Assembly: GCF_021033825.1 (NCBI RefSeq)
Contig: NZ_JAIFXZ010000007.1
Span: 83,756-147,755 of the forward strand
DNA from: Dietzia aurantiaca
GTDB taxonomy: Bacteria > Actinomycetota > Actinomycetes > Mycobacteriales > Mycobacteriaceae
Reading direction: 5' to 3'
Length of the DNA stretch: 64,000 nucleotides
The position numbers and the translations under genes are program-made. This document shows, one piece after another, positions 25,432 through 33,324 of the stretch (the first letter of the stretch is position 1; every line of letters begins with the position of its first letter). Below the pieces are notes generated by a model that was given only the letters and a program-made list of their open reading frames with translations, was not told the origin of the DNA and did no database searches.

Positions 25432-26415
25432 CTAGATACACCCGGTGAGCACCGCGAGCGCGTAGGGGACGTGGACGACCGCGGCGAGCAGTGCCAGCGC
25501 GGTCAGGCAGAAGACACTCGCGGTGGCCGCCGCGACCCCGGCCGTGCCTCGTCCCGGCTCGACGAGGTGCCGGATGCGGTCGGGGCCGAGCGCGTGCAGC
25601 GCGCCGTGCAGCTGCTGGCGATGCGTCCCCGGATGCCCGGTCTGTCCCAGGGTCAACAGCGCGCCGGCCAGCGCCGTGGTGCCGACCTCGCGCCTGGCGG
25701 CGTCGTCGGCCGCGATCTCGAGGTAGTGACCGAGCGCCGCCTCCACGGCGGCGAACAGGGGGATGCGGTGCAGTCGCCCGGTGAGCGTGGTGACGACCGC
25801 CGAGATGAGGTGGTGCCGCTGGCGCAGGTGGGCGGCCTCGTGGGCGAGGACCGCTCGCAGTTCGTCGGGGGTCAGCATCCGGACGGCGCTGGTGGAGACC
25901 ACGATGCCACCGTGCCGCCGGGGCAACGTGAGCGCGAACGGGTGCTCGTCACCCACGAGGAGCACCCGGTGCCCGTACAGGTCCACCGGCCGCGCGCCGT
26001 CCCGGAAGACCCGCGCGGTTCGGGTCGAACGACGGCGACGACGGACGAGATCACCCGCGATCGCGAACGCCTGGTACACCGAGACCGCGACCGGCACGGC
26101 CAGCAGGAGCGCGACGGGCACGCCGGTGTCCACCCGGTCGAGCCCGAAGGGATCAGCGGCTGCCAGACACTGACTGCACACGAGCGCGGCGTCGCCGGGG
26201 AGGATGTCCGGCCCGGTGACGACCCAGGCGAGCAGTGGGGCGATGGACAGGGCCGCCAGCACCCAGGCGACCACTCCTCCGGACAGCAGCGCGACCGCCA
26301 GGCGGGGCACCCGCATCAGCGTGGGCGCCGCGTGGCGTAGCACGCGCGGCCCGGCGAGAGCCGGCACGGCGAGGCCGAGGCACAGCACGAACACCAGGAG
26401 CAGGATGCCGGTCAT
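25432..26415 (-). CDS. M56 family (BlaR1/MecR1-type) membrane zinc metalloprotease
   Basis: A 327-residue membrane protease. Helices lie at ~2-20, ~38-68, ~98-125 and ~300-325. The zinc motif HEAAH is at residues 192-196, with the third ligand probably in EIAADDAARREVG. It lacks the extracellular penicillin-binding sensor of BlaR1, so it is the minimal actinobacterial form. Its ATG overlaps the blaI-like stop (ATGA), and by analogy it should relieve BlaI repression by proteolysis. What it senses is unknown; the neighbouring thiol-redox genes hint at an envelope redox signal. Confidence 0.85.
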   Translation of the reverse strand: MTGILLLVFVLCLGLAVPALAGPRVLRHAAPTLMRVPRLAVALLSGGVVAWVLAALSIAPLLAWVVTGPDILPGDAALVCSQCLAAADPFGLDRVDTGVPVALLLAVPVAVSVYQAFAIAGDLVRRRRRSTRTARVFRDGARPVDLYGHRVLLVGDEHPFALTLPRRHGGIVVSTSAVRMLTPDELRAVLAHEAAHLRQRHHLISAVVTTLTGRLHRIPLFAAVEAALGHYLEIAADDAARREVGTTALAGALLTLGQTGHPGTHRQQLHGALHALGPDRIRHLVEPGRGTAGVAAATASVFCLTALALLAAVVHVPYALAVLTGCI

Positions 26416-26852
26416 GACGCACCTCCACCGCGGCGGTCGAGGAACTCCCGCAGCAGATCCAATTCGTCGTCCGGGATGGTCTCGGCGAAGTGCAGGATCG
26501 ACGCGGCACGATCACGACTGCTGCCCAGCGCGTGGGACATCACCGAGGCCACGTGCTGCTCGCGGGTCCCGGTCGTCTCGTACACCGTGGATCGCCCTTC
26601 CTTGCGCGGCGACACCAGGGTCTTCCGATGCAGGTTGGTGAGCACCGTGGCGATGGTCGTATACGCGGGCTCGCCCGGGAGCCGCTCGATGAGCCCACGA
26701 ATGGTCGACGGCCCGGCGTCCCACAACAGGTCCATCACCCGGGCCTCGAGGGTGCCGAGGCGGGGCGCCTCGTCCTGCCGGGACGGCGCTTCTCGACCGC
26801 CGCCCCGGCGGGACACACGCTCTCCTCGAGCCCCGTCGCCGCGACTGCTCAT
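26412..26852 (-). CDS. blaI: BlaI/MecI/CopY-family transcriptional repressor
   Basis: A 146-residue winged-helix repressor. The core begins at ~30 with LGTLEARVMDLLWDAGPSTIR and includes the recognition region PAYTTIATVLTNLHRKTLV and the wing VSPRKEGRSTVYETT. The C-terminal dimerisation helices contain LHFAETIPDDELDLLREFL. It starts at the ATG that overlaps the stop of the CPxC membrane protein and overlaps the M56 protease start, making a tight three-gene unit. Paired palindromes in the divergent promoter (27461-27496) are probable binding sites. Confidence 0.88.
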   Translation of the reverse strand: MSSRGDGARGERVSRRGGGREAPSRQDEAPRLGTLEARVMDLLWDAGPSTIRGLIERLPGEPAYTTIATVLTNLHRKTLVSPRKEGRSTVYETTGTREQHVASVMSHALGSSRDRAASILHFAETIPDDELDLLREFLDRRGGGAS

Positions 26853-27451
26853 AGGCTCACCTCCTCCACCCGGCCCGACGGTAATACGCACAGGACCCGG
26901 CCGCGCAACCGGACGATCAGCGCGACGCCCGTGAGTACGAGGGCCAGCACCGCGAGGACGGGCTGGAACGGAGCGAACCACGTGATGGCGCCCGAGTAGC
27001 CCAGCGCGAGAAGGGCGAACTTGTTACAGACCGGACACCCGACGGCGAACCACGCGAGGAACGCCCCCGCCATGCCGGCCCTGCTCGTGCGCCTGCCCTC
27101 GTCGTCGTCACTCCCGGACCCTCCGGTGGAGTCGTCCGCTCCACCGGCGCCGTCGCGGACGTAGGTCGCGAAGAGCAGGCCGGCGAGCACTGATGTGACG
27201 ATCCAGACGGGGTAGTTCCACCACACCGCGGGGATTTCGCGGGTGAACAGCGAGTTGGGGATGAGGACCGTGGCCAGGCCGAGCAGCACCCCGAAGCCGA
27301 TCGAGACCGCGGCTGCGACCACCCACTGCCGGCGGGTGAGCGTCCGGAGCCCCTCGGCCGCGAGCGATATCGACCGCGGCCATGTCGCGACGTGCCGCCT
27401 GATCTTCTCCGCCGGACCCGCGGGCTTCGAGAACTGCATGGGGACGATCAT
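26849..27451 (-). CDS. polytopic membrane protein with conserved GCPVCNK motif
   Basis: A 200-residue membrane protein with about four helices (~43-65, ~78-96, ~125-150 and ~160-185). Between the last helices it carries AVGCPVCNKFALLALGYSG followed by WFAPFQP. The CPxCN motif is thioredoxin-like and sits at or in the membrane, suggesting thiol-disulfide chemistry or metal binding. I recognise it only as an uncharacterised actinobacterial family. It heads the operon with blaI and the M56 protease and is divergent from a DsbA gene. The start may be ATG at 27451 or 27439; a CATGAT hexamer 7 nt before the latter favours it slightly. Confidence 0.75.
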   Translation of the reverse strand: MIVPMQFSKPAGPAEKIRRHVATWPRSISLAAEGLRTLTRRQWVVAAAVSIGFGVLLGLATVLIPNSLFTREIPAVWWNYPVWIVTSVLAGLLFATYVRDGAGGADDSTGGSGSDDDEGRRTSRAGMAGAFLAWFAVGCPVCNKFALLALGYSGAITWFAPFQPVLAVLALVLTGVALIVRLRGRVLCVLPSGRVEEVSL

Positions 27452-27460
27452 GCCACGAGT

Positions 27461-27496
27461 CGACTAACCGCGATAGTCGACTATGTGTCATAGTCG
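27461..27496. promoter_or_regulatory. candidate BlaI operators: two overlapping dyads
   Basis: Dyad 1 is CGACTA-N7-TAGTCG (27461-27479). Dyad 2 is CGACTATG-TGT-CATAGTCG (27478-27496), a perfect 8-bp inverted repeat. The shared core ATAGTCGACTAT is itself palindromic. They sit in the 123-bp divergent promoter between the CPxC-blaI-M56 operon and the dsbA-ccdA operon. Symmetry and position fit a BlaI-family dimer controlling both directions. Confidence 0.6.
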
Positions 27497-27574
27497 ATAG
27501 CGGTCCGCCCGGGCTCGACCGCACCGCAGCCTCCGGAACCTCCGCAGAACCGACCCCCAACAGAAGGGCCCGCA

Positions 27575-28333
27575 GTGAACGCTCCCGTCTCACGCCACAC
27601 ACTGGAGGCGAAGTACCGACGCTCCCGGATCTGGAACATCGTGTTGGGGGCGGTCGTCGCCTTCCTCGGCATCGTGGTGGTGGCCCAGATGCTGCCCGGC
27701 CAATCCCCCACCTCGACCACCACTGCGGGAGAGGCCTCAGACGAGACGAACGCTGAGGCGAACGCGAGCGGCGGCGGGGACATGATGTTCGTCAGGCGCG
27801 ATGCCGATGACCCCAGGGCGATCGGCGACATCGACGCGCCGGTCGTGCTCACCGAATGGGTGGACCTGCGATGCCCCTTCTGCGCGTCGTTCAGCCGCGA
27901 CACACTGCCGACCCTCATCGAGGAGTACGTCGACACCGGGAAGGTGCGCATCGAGTTCACCGACGTCGCCTACTTCGGCGAGGAATCGGAGTTCGCGTCG
28001 GTCGCCGCGCAGGCGGCGGCCGACCAGGACAAGTACGTCGAGTACCTCACGGCCGTCTTCGACGCCGCGCCCGAGAAGGGTCACCCGAATCTGCCCCGCG
28101 AGGAGCTCATCGCCTTTGCCGAACAGGTAGGGATGCCGGACATGGACCGGTTCACCGCGGCGCTCGACGACCCGGAGATCCGGAAGCAGACCGAGGCCGC
28201 GACCCTCGAATCGCAGCGGCTCGGGGTGACCGCCGTCCCGTTCTTCGTGGCAGGCGAGACCGCCCTGTCCGGCGCGCAGCCCCTGACGACGTTCCGCGAG
28301 TACCTCGACGAGTCACTCGCCGCGGCGGAGTGA
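27575..28333 (+). CDS. membrane-anchored DsbA-family thiol oxidoreductase (copy 1)
   Basis: A 252-residue protein with one N-terminal TM anchor (~20-42) and an extracytoplasmic DsbA-like thioredoxin domain. The active site is LRCPFCASF at ~105, and the cis-Pro loop is GVTAVPFFVAG at ~215. It should oxidise or isomerise protein thiols outside the membrane. The GTG start follows AGAAGGG. It is the first gene of a tightly spaced operon with CcdA-type electron carriers, which normally keep such proteins reduced. Confidence 0.9.
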   Translation: MNAPVSRHTLEAKYRRSRIWNIVLGAVVAFLGIVVVAQMLPGQSPTSTTTAGEASDETNAEANASGGGDMMFVRRDADDPRAIGDIDAPVVLTEWVDLRCPFCASFSRDTLPTLIEEYVDTGKVRIEFTDVAYFGEESEFASVAAQAAADQDKYVEYLTAVFDAAPEKGHPNLPREELIAFAEQVGMPDMDRFTAALDDPEIRKQTEAATLESQRLGVTAVPFFVAGETALSGAQPLTTFREYLDESLAAAE

Positions 28334-28340
28334 CGCCGAC

Positions 28341-29222
28341 ATGGACATCGGACTGACCGGCGCCTTCCTCGGTGGCGTCCTCACCCTGCTGAGCCCCTGT
28401 TCGGCGATGCTGCTGCCCGCGTTCTTCTCGTACGCTTTCGCGAGCCCCCGCGAGCTGCTCGCCCGGACCGGCGTCTTCTACCTGGGCCTGGCCACCAGCC
28501 TGGTCCCCCTGGGCGTCCTGGCGGGGACACTGGGCGCGTTCGTCAACCAGCACCGCTTCACGTTCGTCACCGTCGCCTCGGTCATCGTGATCGTTCTCGG
28601 CGTACTCATGCTGCTCAACGTGCCGCTGCCCTTCCGGGGCCGTGGGACCAACACGCAGGGCACCTCCATCACGGCCGTGTACGCCCTCGGCACCGTCTAC
28701 GGGCTGGCGGGTGTGTGCGCGGGACCGCTGCTCGGCGCCGTCCTCACGGTGGCCGCCGTCTCCGGAACCGCACTGACCGGCGGGGTCATCGTGCTGGTCT
28801 TCGCCGCCGGCATGGCCCTGCCCCTGCTCCTGCTGTCCCTGGTGTGGGGGCGCTTCCCCGCGATCAAACGGCTGATCCGGCCCCGCGAGATCTCGATCGG
28901 GGCCTGGAGCAACACGTGGACCGGCATCATCGGCGGAGTCCTCACCATCGGCGTGGGCGTCCTGCTGCTGGTGACCGCGGGTACCACCGAGCTCACCGGG
29001 CTCCTCGGTGCCGGCGCCCAGGCCGAACTCGAGGGAGCGGTCCTCGGGTGGGCCGGCGCGATCCCCGATCTCGTCGTCGTCCTCGTGGTCCTCGCGGTGG
29101 CCCTCACCGCCCTGGTCGCCGTCCGCGTCTCGCGGACGAAGCCGCGAGTCGCCGCGGACACCCCGTTCCCCGAGGTCTCCCTCCCGGACAAGATCCGCGT
29201 CCGGACCGAGGAGGACGCGTGA
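28341..29222 (+). CDS. CcdA/DsbD-family thiol-electron carrier (copy a)
   Basis: A 293-residue CcdA-family membrane protein, about seven TM helices. The redox pair is seen in [14 protein letters not shown] (TM1) and [13 protein letters not shown] (TM4 region). It should pass electrons from cytoplasmic thioredoxin across the membrane to a DsbA-like partner. It is a close paralogue of the protein starting at 30827: both begin MDIGL(T/V)xAFLGGxLxLLSPC. A C-terminal charged tail (~265-293) is cytoplasmic or extracytoplasmic. The stop overlaps the GTG of the next ccdA-like gene. Confidence 0.88.
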   Translation: MDIGLTGAFLGGVLTLLSPCSAMLLPAFFSYAFASPRELLARTGVFYLGLATSLVPLGVLAGTLGAFVNQHRFTFVTVASVIVIVLGVLMLLNVPLPFRGRGTNTQGTSITAVYALGTVYGLAGVCAGPLLGAVLTVAAVSGTALTGGVIVLVFAAGMALPLLLLSLVWGRFPAIKRLIRPREISIGAWSNTWTGIIGGVLTIGVGVLLLVTAGTTELTGLLGAGAQAELEGAVLGWAGAIPDLVVVLVVLAVALTALVAVRVSRTKPRVAADTPFPEVSLPDKIRVRTEEDA

Positions 29223-30094
29223 CCGGCACCGCGCCGGCGGACGCCGTGATCCTCGCGGCATCGATCGGCGAGGCCTTCCAACAGACGGTCGCGTCCGGGC
29301 CGATCCTCTTCGCGATCGGCGCGGCCCTGCTCGCCGGACTCGTGTCCTTCGCCTCGCCGTGCGTCATCCCCCTCGTGCCCGGATACCTCGCCTACCTGGC
29401 CGGCGTCGTCGGCGCGGAGGAGAAGCCCGCCGCCACCGTGGCCGCCGCCGAGGCACGGCGAGCGGAGGCGGGCACGCTGACCGTCGCGGAGAAAGCGACG
29501 CGGCGTCGCAGCCGACGGCGGGTGGTGGCGGCCTCGCTGCTCTTCGTGGGCGGCTTCACCGTGGTGTTCGTCCTCCTGTCCGCCATGGTGCTCGGCACCG
29601 TCCAGTACATCGCCCCACAACAGCAGCTGCTGCAACGCCTCGGTGGAGTGGTGACGATCCTCATGGGGCTGGTCTTCATCGGCGTGGTCCCGGTGCTGCA
29701 GAAGGACACCCGGATGCAACCGCGGGCCCTGTCCACCTGGCTCGGGGCGCCCCTCCTCGGCGGCGTGTTCGCCCTCGGTTGGACACCGTGCCTGGGGCCG
29801 ACCCTGGCCGCCGCGCTCTCGGTGGCAGCCGGGACCGGGCTGGATGCCACGCGCGGCGTCCTGCTCATCGTCGTGTACTGCCTCGGACTCGGACTGCCGT
29901 TCATCCTCGTGGCATTCGGCTCGACCCGGGCCCTGCGCACGGTCGGCTGGCTTCGCCGCCACACCCGCTCGATCCAGATGTTCGGCGGCGCGATGCTGAT
30001 CCTCGTGGGCCTGCTGCTGGTCAGCGGCGCATGGGACCTGTTCATCAGCTGGCTGCGCGACTTCGCGATCTCCGACACGACCCTGCCGATCTGA
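29219..30094 (+). CDS. ccdA: CcdA-type cytochrome c biogenesis protein (copy b)
   Basis: A 291-residue membrane protein of the classical CcdA type. The Cys pair is in [15 protein letters not shown] and [17 protein letters not shown] cytoplasmic loop of ~50 residues ([13 protein letters not shown]...RRRSRRR) is longer than usual. It moves reducing equivalents outward for cytochrome c maturation or protein disulfide reduction. It differs clearly from copies a and c, which share their own signature. The GTG start overlaps the preceding stop, and AGAAGGAG before the next gene begins right at its stop. Confidence 0.88.
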   Translation: MTGTAPADAVILAASIGEAFQQTVASGPILFAIGAALLAGLVSFASPCVIPLVPGYLAYLAGVVGAEEKPAATVAAAEARRAEAGTLTVAEKATRRRSRRRVVAASLLFVGGFTVVFVLLSAMVLGTVQYIAPQQQLLQRLGGVVTILMGLVFIGVVPVLQKDTRMQPRALSTWLGAPLLGGVFALGWTPCLGPTLAAALSVAAGTGLDATRGVLLIVVYCLGLGLPFILVAFGSTRALRTVGWLRRHTRSIQMFGGAMLILVGLLLVSGAWDLFISWLRDFAISDTTLPI

Positions 30095-30106
30095 GAAGGA
30101 GTGGGC

Positions 30107-30823
30107 ATGTCCCGATCCACCCCGCGCCGGGCGCCCGTGGGCACGATCCCCGGGATCCTCCTCCTGGTGATCCTCGTGGCGCTGGGCGTCGCCATGTGGC
30201 GCACGTCGACCTCCGGACCCGACGCGGACGGTCTCGCCTCGACACAGCAACAGCCCGACTACTCCTACGCCGAACGGCGCGACCCCGCCGACCCGTTCGC
30301 GGCCGGGCTCGTCGACGCCCCCGTGGGCCTGGTGATGTTCTCCGACTACCAGTGCCCGTTCTGCGCCCAGTGGACCCAGGACACGCTCCCGGAACTGATG
30401 GAGCACGCCGAGCGCGGTGATCTGCGCATCGAGATCCGCGACGTCAACGTCTACGGGCCAGACTCCGAGCGCGCGGCACGCGCCGCCTACGCGGCCTCCG
30501 CGCAGGCCGCCTACTGGGAGTTCCACGACGCCCTGTTCGACGGCGGCTCCACGCGCACGTCCGCCGAACTGTCACGGGAGGGACTGTTGTCCCTCGCCGG
30601 AGACCTCGGTCTCGATCGCGGGCGTTTCGCCTCGGACATGGCCTCGCCGGAGGCGGCCGAGGAGATCGCCAGGAGCGAGGCACTGGCGACCGAGCACGGC
30701 GCCGTCTCCACCCCGGTCTTCATCATCGGCGGAGCCCCGATCATCGGCGCACAACCCACGTCCGTCTTCGTCGAGGCCTTCGACAGTGCGCTCGACGACG
30801 CCCGTGCCTCAGGTGAGGGGTGA
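30107..30823 (+). CDS. membrane-anchored DsbA-family thiol oxidoreductase (copy 2)
   Basis: A 238-residue paralogue of the protein at 27575. A single TM anchor (~12-30) precedes a DsbA-like domain with the active site YQCPFCAQW (~85) and the cis-Pro loop GAVSTPVFIIG (~200). It begins at ATG 30107, 5 nt after a strong AGAAGGAG; a GTG at 30101 lies inside that ribosome-binding site and is rejected. It stands between ccdA copy b and copy c, forming the second DsbA-CcdA pair of the operon. Confidence 0.9.
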   Translation: MSRSTPRRAPVGTIPGILLLVILVALGVAMWRTSTSGPDADGLASTQQQPDYSYAERRDPADPFAAGLVDAPVGLVMFSDYQCPFCAQWTQDTLPELMEHAERGDLRIEIRDVNVYGPDSERAARAAYAASAQAAYWEFHDALFDGGSTRTSAELSREGLLSLAGDLGLDRGRFASDMASPEAAEEIARSEALATEHGAVSTPVFIIGGAPIIGAQPTSVFVEAFDSALDDARASGEG

Positions 30824-30826
30824 CGG

Positions 30827-31690
30827 ATGGACATCGGACTGGTCACCGCGTTCCTCGGCGGCATCCTCGCCCTGCTCAGCCCGTGCGGGGCCCTGCTCCT
30901 GCCGGCGTTCTTCGCCTCGACCGTCGGCTCGGGCCCCCGGCTCTGGCTGCACGGCGCCGTGTTCTACGTCGGCCTCCTCGTGGTGCTGGTGCCCCTGGGA
31001 ATCGGCGCCGGGGTGGTCGGGAGCATCGTCGTCTCCCAGCGCGAGGCGATCGTGATCGCCGCGTCCGTCCTGCTCATCGCGCTCGGCCTGGCGCAGGCCG
31101 CCGGGCTCGGCTTCGACGCCGCCCGCCTACTCCCGGGGTCGGAGTCGCTGCACACCCAGGTGGCCGAGCGCACCGGGCTGGTCAAGACCGTGCTCCTGGG
31201 CGCGGCCAGCGGAGTGGCCGGCTTCTGCGCGGGCCCGATCCTCGGAGCGGTGCTCACCCTGGCGGCGGCGCAGGGCGACGTGGTGACCGCGGGGCTCCTC
31301 CTGGCGATCTACGGCGCCGGGATGGTCGTGCCCCTCATGGTGCTGGCCGCACTGTGGGGCAGGATCAGCCGACGCACCCGCGCCCTCCTGCGGGGCCGCT
31401 CCTTCACGGCGTTCGGCCGCCGGCTCCACAGCACGTCGGTGGTGACCGGTCTGCTCATCGTGGTGGTCGGCCTGGTGTTCTGGTCGTCGAACGGCCTGCT
31501 CCACGTACCCGAACTCGTTCCCACCAGCGTGCAGGCGTGGCTCCAGGAGCGCAGTGCCGTGCTGGCGAACCCGGTGGTCGACGGCATCGCGTTCGCCGTC
31601 GTCACCGTCCTCGGCGTGTTCCTCTGGTGGCGGGCCCGACGTCGTTCCGTCACTCGTGCCCCGTCGACGACGCGGCCCCGACGCGGATGA
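30827..31690 (+). CDS. CcdA/DsbD-family thiol-electron carrier (copy c)
   Basis: A 287-residue, about seven-TM CcdA-like protein. Its Cys pair lies in LLSPCGALLLPAFF and VAGFCAGPILGAV, matching copy a (28341-29222) closely enough to suggest duplication of a dsbA-ccdA unit. The C-terminus is basic (ARRRSVTR...RPRRG). Its stop overlaps the ATG of lnt (ATGA). Confidence 0.88.
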   Translation: MDIGLVTAFLGGILALLSPCGALLLPAFFASTVGSGPRLWLHGAVFYVGLLVVLVPLGIGAGVVGSIVVSQREAIVIAASVLLIALGLAQAAGLGFDAARLLPGSESLHTQVAERTGLVKTVLLGAASGVAGFCAGPILGAVLTLAAAQGDVVTAGLLLAIYGAGMVVPLMVLAALWGRISRRTRALLRGRSFTAFGRRLHSTSVVTGLLIVVVGLVFWSSNGLLHVPELVPTSVQAWLQERSAVLANPVVDGIAFAVVTVLGVFLWWRARRRSVTRAPSTTRPRRG

Positions 31691-33315
31691 CGCGGATCGT
31701 CGGCCGTCTCGTGCTGGCATCCGGCGCGGGGGCGCTCGTCTACACGTCGTTCCCACCCGTCGGGTGGTGGCCGGGCGCGGTCCTCGGGCTCGCCCTCCTG
31801 GTGGTCGCCCTCGGCCCGGTCGGGAGCGCGGCCCCGAGGATCCGCACCGGGGCGGCCGTAGGACTGGTCTTCGGCCTGGTCTTCTTCCTCCTCCTGCTCC
31901 CGTGGGTGGGTCTGTATGTGGGCGCGTACGCCTCGTGGGCGCTCTCCGCAGTCGAGGCCCTGTATCTCGCGGCCTTCGGGGCGGGCGCCGTCCACCTCGT
32001 CCGGTGGGGCGCCGCGGGCGGAGCCCGCGGGGTGGGTGCGGCCGCCGGGCTCGCGGCGTGGTGGTCACTATGCGAGTCGGTGCGCGGTTCCTGGCCCTGG
32101 GGTGGTTTCCCGTGGGGATCCCTGGCGTTCGGTCACGCCGACGGCCCGCTGCTCGCACTCGCCTCTCTCGGTGGCGCGCGGTTCCTCGGTGCCGCGATCG
32201 CCGCGTCCGGATTCGCCCTCGGGCTGGTGGTCCTCGTCGCCCTGCGGCGGCCCCGGGTGATCACCGCGGTCGCCCCCTTCGCCGTGCCGGCCGCGCTGTT
32301 CGCGGCGGCCGGCGTCGTCGTCGCCCCCGGGTCGCCCGGTGCCGCGGAGTCCCTGCGCGTGGCGGTGATCCAGGGCAACGTCCCGCGGCTCGGCCTGGAG
32401 TTCGCGTCCCAGCGCGCGGCCGTTCTCGCGAACCACCTGGAGGAGACGCACCGCCTCGCCGACCGCGTGCGCTCCGGGGACGAGCCGCAGCCTGACCTCG
32501 TCCTGTGGCCGGAGAACGCCTCGGACGTCCCCGCGCTGCGCTCCCCCGACGTCGCGCGGGCGATCTCGGGGGCGTCGGTGGCCGTCGGCGCGCCGATCTC
32601 GCTCGGGACGATCGACCCGGTGCCAGGCGGTCCGACGGCGTACAACACGCAGGTCGTCTGGAACGGATCCGAGGGCCCGACCGACCGACACGACAAGCAC
32701 TACATCCAGCCCTTCGGCGAATGGCTGCCGTGGCGCGGATTCTTCGAGGCGTTCTTCCCGGCCGCCGAGCAGGCCGGCCACTTCGTCCCGGGTCACGGTG
32801 ACGGCACGCTCGAGGTGCCCGGCGTCGTGGCCGGAACCGCCACGTGCTTCGAGGTCGCGTTCGACGCCGCGGCGCGCGACCCGATCGCCGCCGGTGCACA
32901 GTTCCTCACGGTCCCCACCAACAACGCGACGTTCGGCCACTCGTCGATGACCTACCAGCAACTCGCGATGTCGCGGGTCCGGGCGGTCGAGCACAGCGTC
33001 CCCGTCCTGGTGGCCGCCACGAGCGGGGTCAGTGCGATCATCGCCCCGGACGGCACGGTCGAGCAGCAGTCGGAGATCTTCGAGGCCGCCACCCTGACCG
33101 CCGACCTGCGCCTGGGCGGAGCCGGGACACCCGCGACCCGCTGGGGAGGAATCGTCGAGCGCACGCTGGGCATTGTGGGCGCAGCCGCAGCGCTCACGAC
33201 AGGCCTGGCCGCGGGATCGGGCGAGGGCGCGGCCCGGGTTCGTCGGCTACGCCCGCACGGCGTCCTCGTGCGGCGAGGCCCGTCGCTGGGCGCACCCGGC
33301 GGTTCCGAGCACTAA
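31687..33315 (+). CDS. lnt: apolipoprotein N-acyltransferase
   Basis: A 542-residue Lnt. The N-terminal half has six to eight TM helices. The C-terminal nitrilase-like domain carries the catalytic triad: Glu in LVLWPENASD, Lys in HDKHYIQPFGEWLP, and Cys in GTATCFEVAFD. It adds the third acyl chain to the N-terminal Cys of lipoproteins at the outer face of the membrane. A long frame reaches back to 30820, but it runs antiphase through ccdA copy c, so the ATGA-coupled ATG at 31687 is used. A lipoprotein gene follows directly. Confidence 0.93.
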   Translation: MTRIVGRLVLASGAGALVYTSFPPVGWWPGAVLGLALLVVALGPVGSAAPRIRTGAAVGLVFGLVFFLLLLPWVGLYVGAYASWALSAVEALYLAAFGAGAVHLVRWGAAGGARGVGAAAGLAAWWSLCESVRGSWPWGGFPWGSLAFGHADGPLLALASLGGARFLGAAIAASGFALGLVVLVALRRPRVITAVAPFAVPAALFAAAGVVVAPGSPGAAESLRVAVIQGNVPRLGLEFASQRAAVLANHLEETHRLADRVRSGDEPQPDLVLWPENASDVPALRSPDVARAISGASVAVGAPISLGTIDPVPGGPTAYNTQVVWNGSEGPTDRHDKHYIQPFGEWLPWRGFFEAFFPAAEQAGHFVPGHGDGTLEVPGVVAGTATCFEVAFDAAARDPIAAGAQFLTVPTNNATFGHSSMTYQQLAMSRVRAVEHSVPVLVAATSGVSAIIAPDGTVEQQSEIFEAATLTADLRLGGAGTPATRWGGIVERTLGIVGAAAALTTGLAAGSGEGAARVRRLRPHGVLVRRGPSLGAPGGSEH

Positions 33316-33318
33316 CCT
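33313..33318 (+). promoter_or_regulatory. leaderless -10 element (TAACCT) overlapping the lnt stop codon
   Basis: TAACCT, then 6 nt (GGGCAC), then ATG at 33325. The first three bases are the TAA stop of lnt. Confidence 0.5.
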
Positions 33319-33324
33319 GGGCAC

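Noticed and set aside
25432-26852. A classical beta-lactam resistance locus (blaI-blaR1 with a beta-lactamase)
   Set aside because: The M56 protein has no penicillin-binding sensor, and the nearest beta-lactamase-fold protein lacks catalytic Lys and is separated by the Dsb/CcdA/Lnt operon.
28697-30526. A 609-codon antisense frame across the ccdA/dsbA genes
   Set aside because: Composition and position mark it as a shadow of the thiol-redox operon.
30820-31686. N-terminal extension of lnt back to 30820
   Set aside because: The extension overlaps ccdA copy c in another frame and adds no family homology; the ATGA overlap at 31687 gives a normal-length Lnt.
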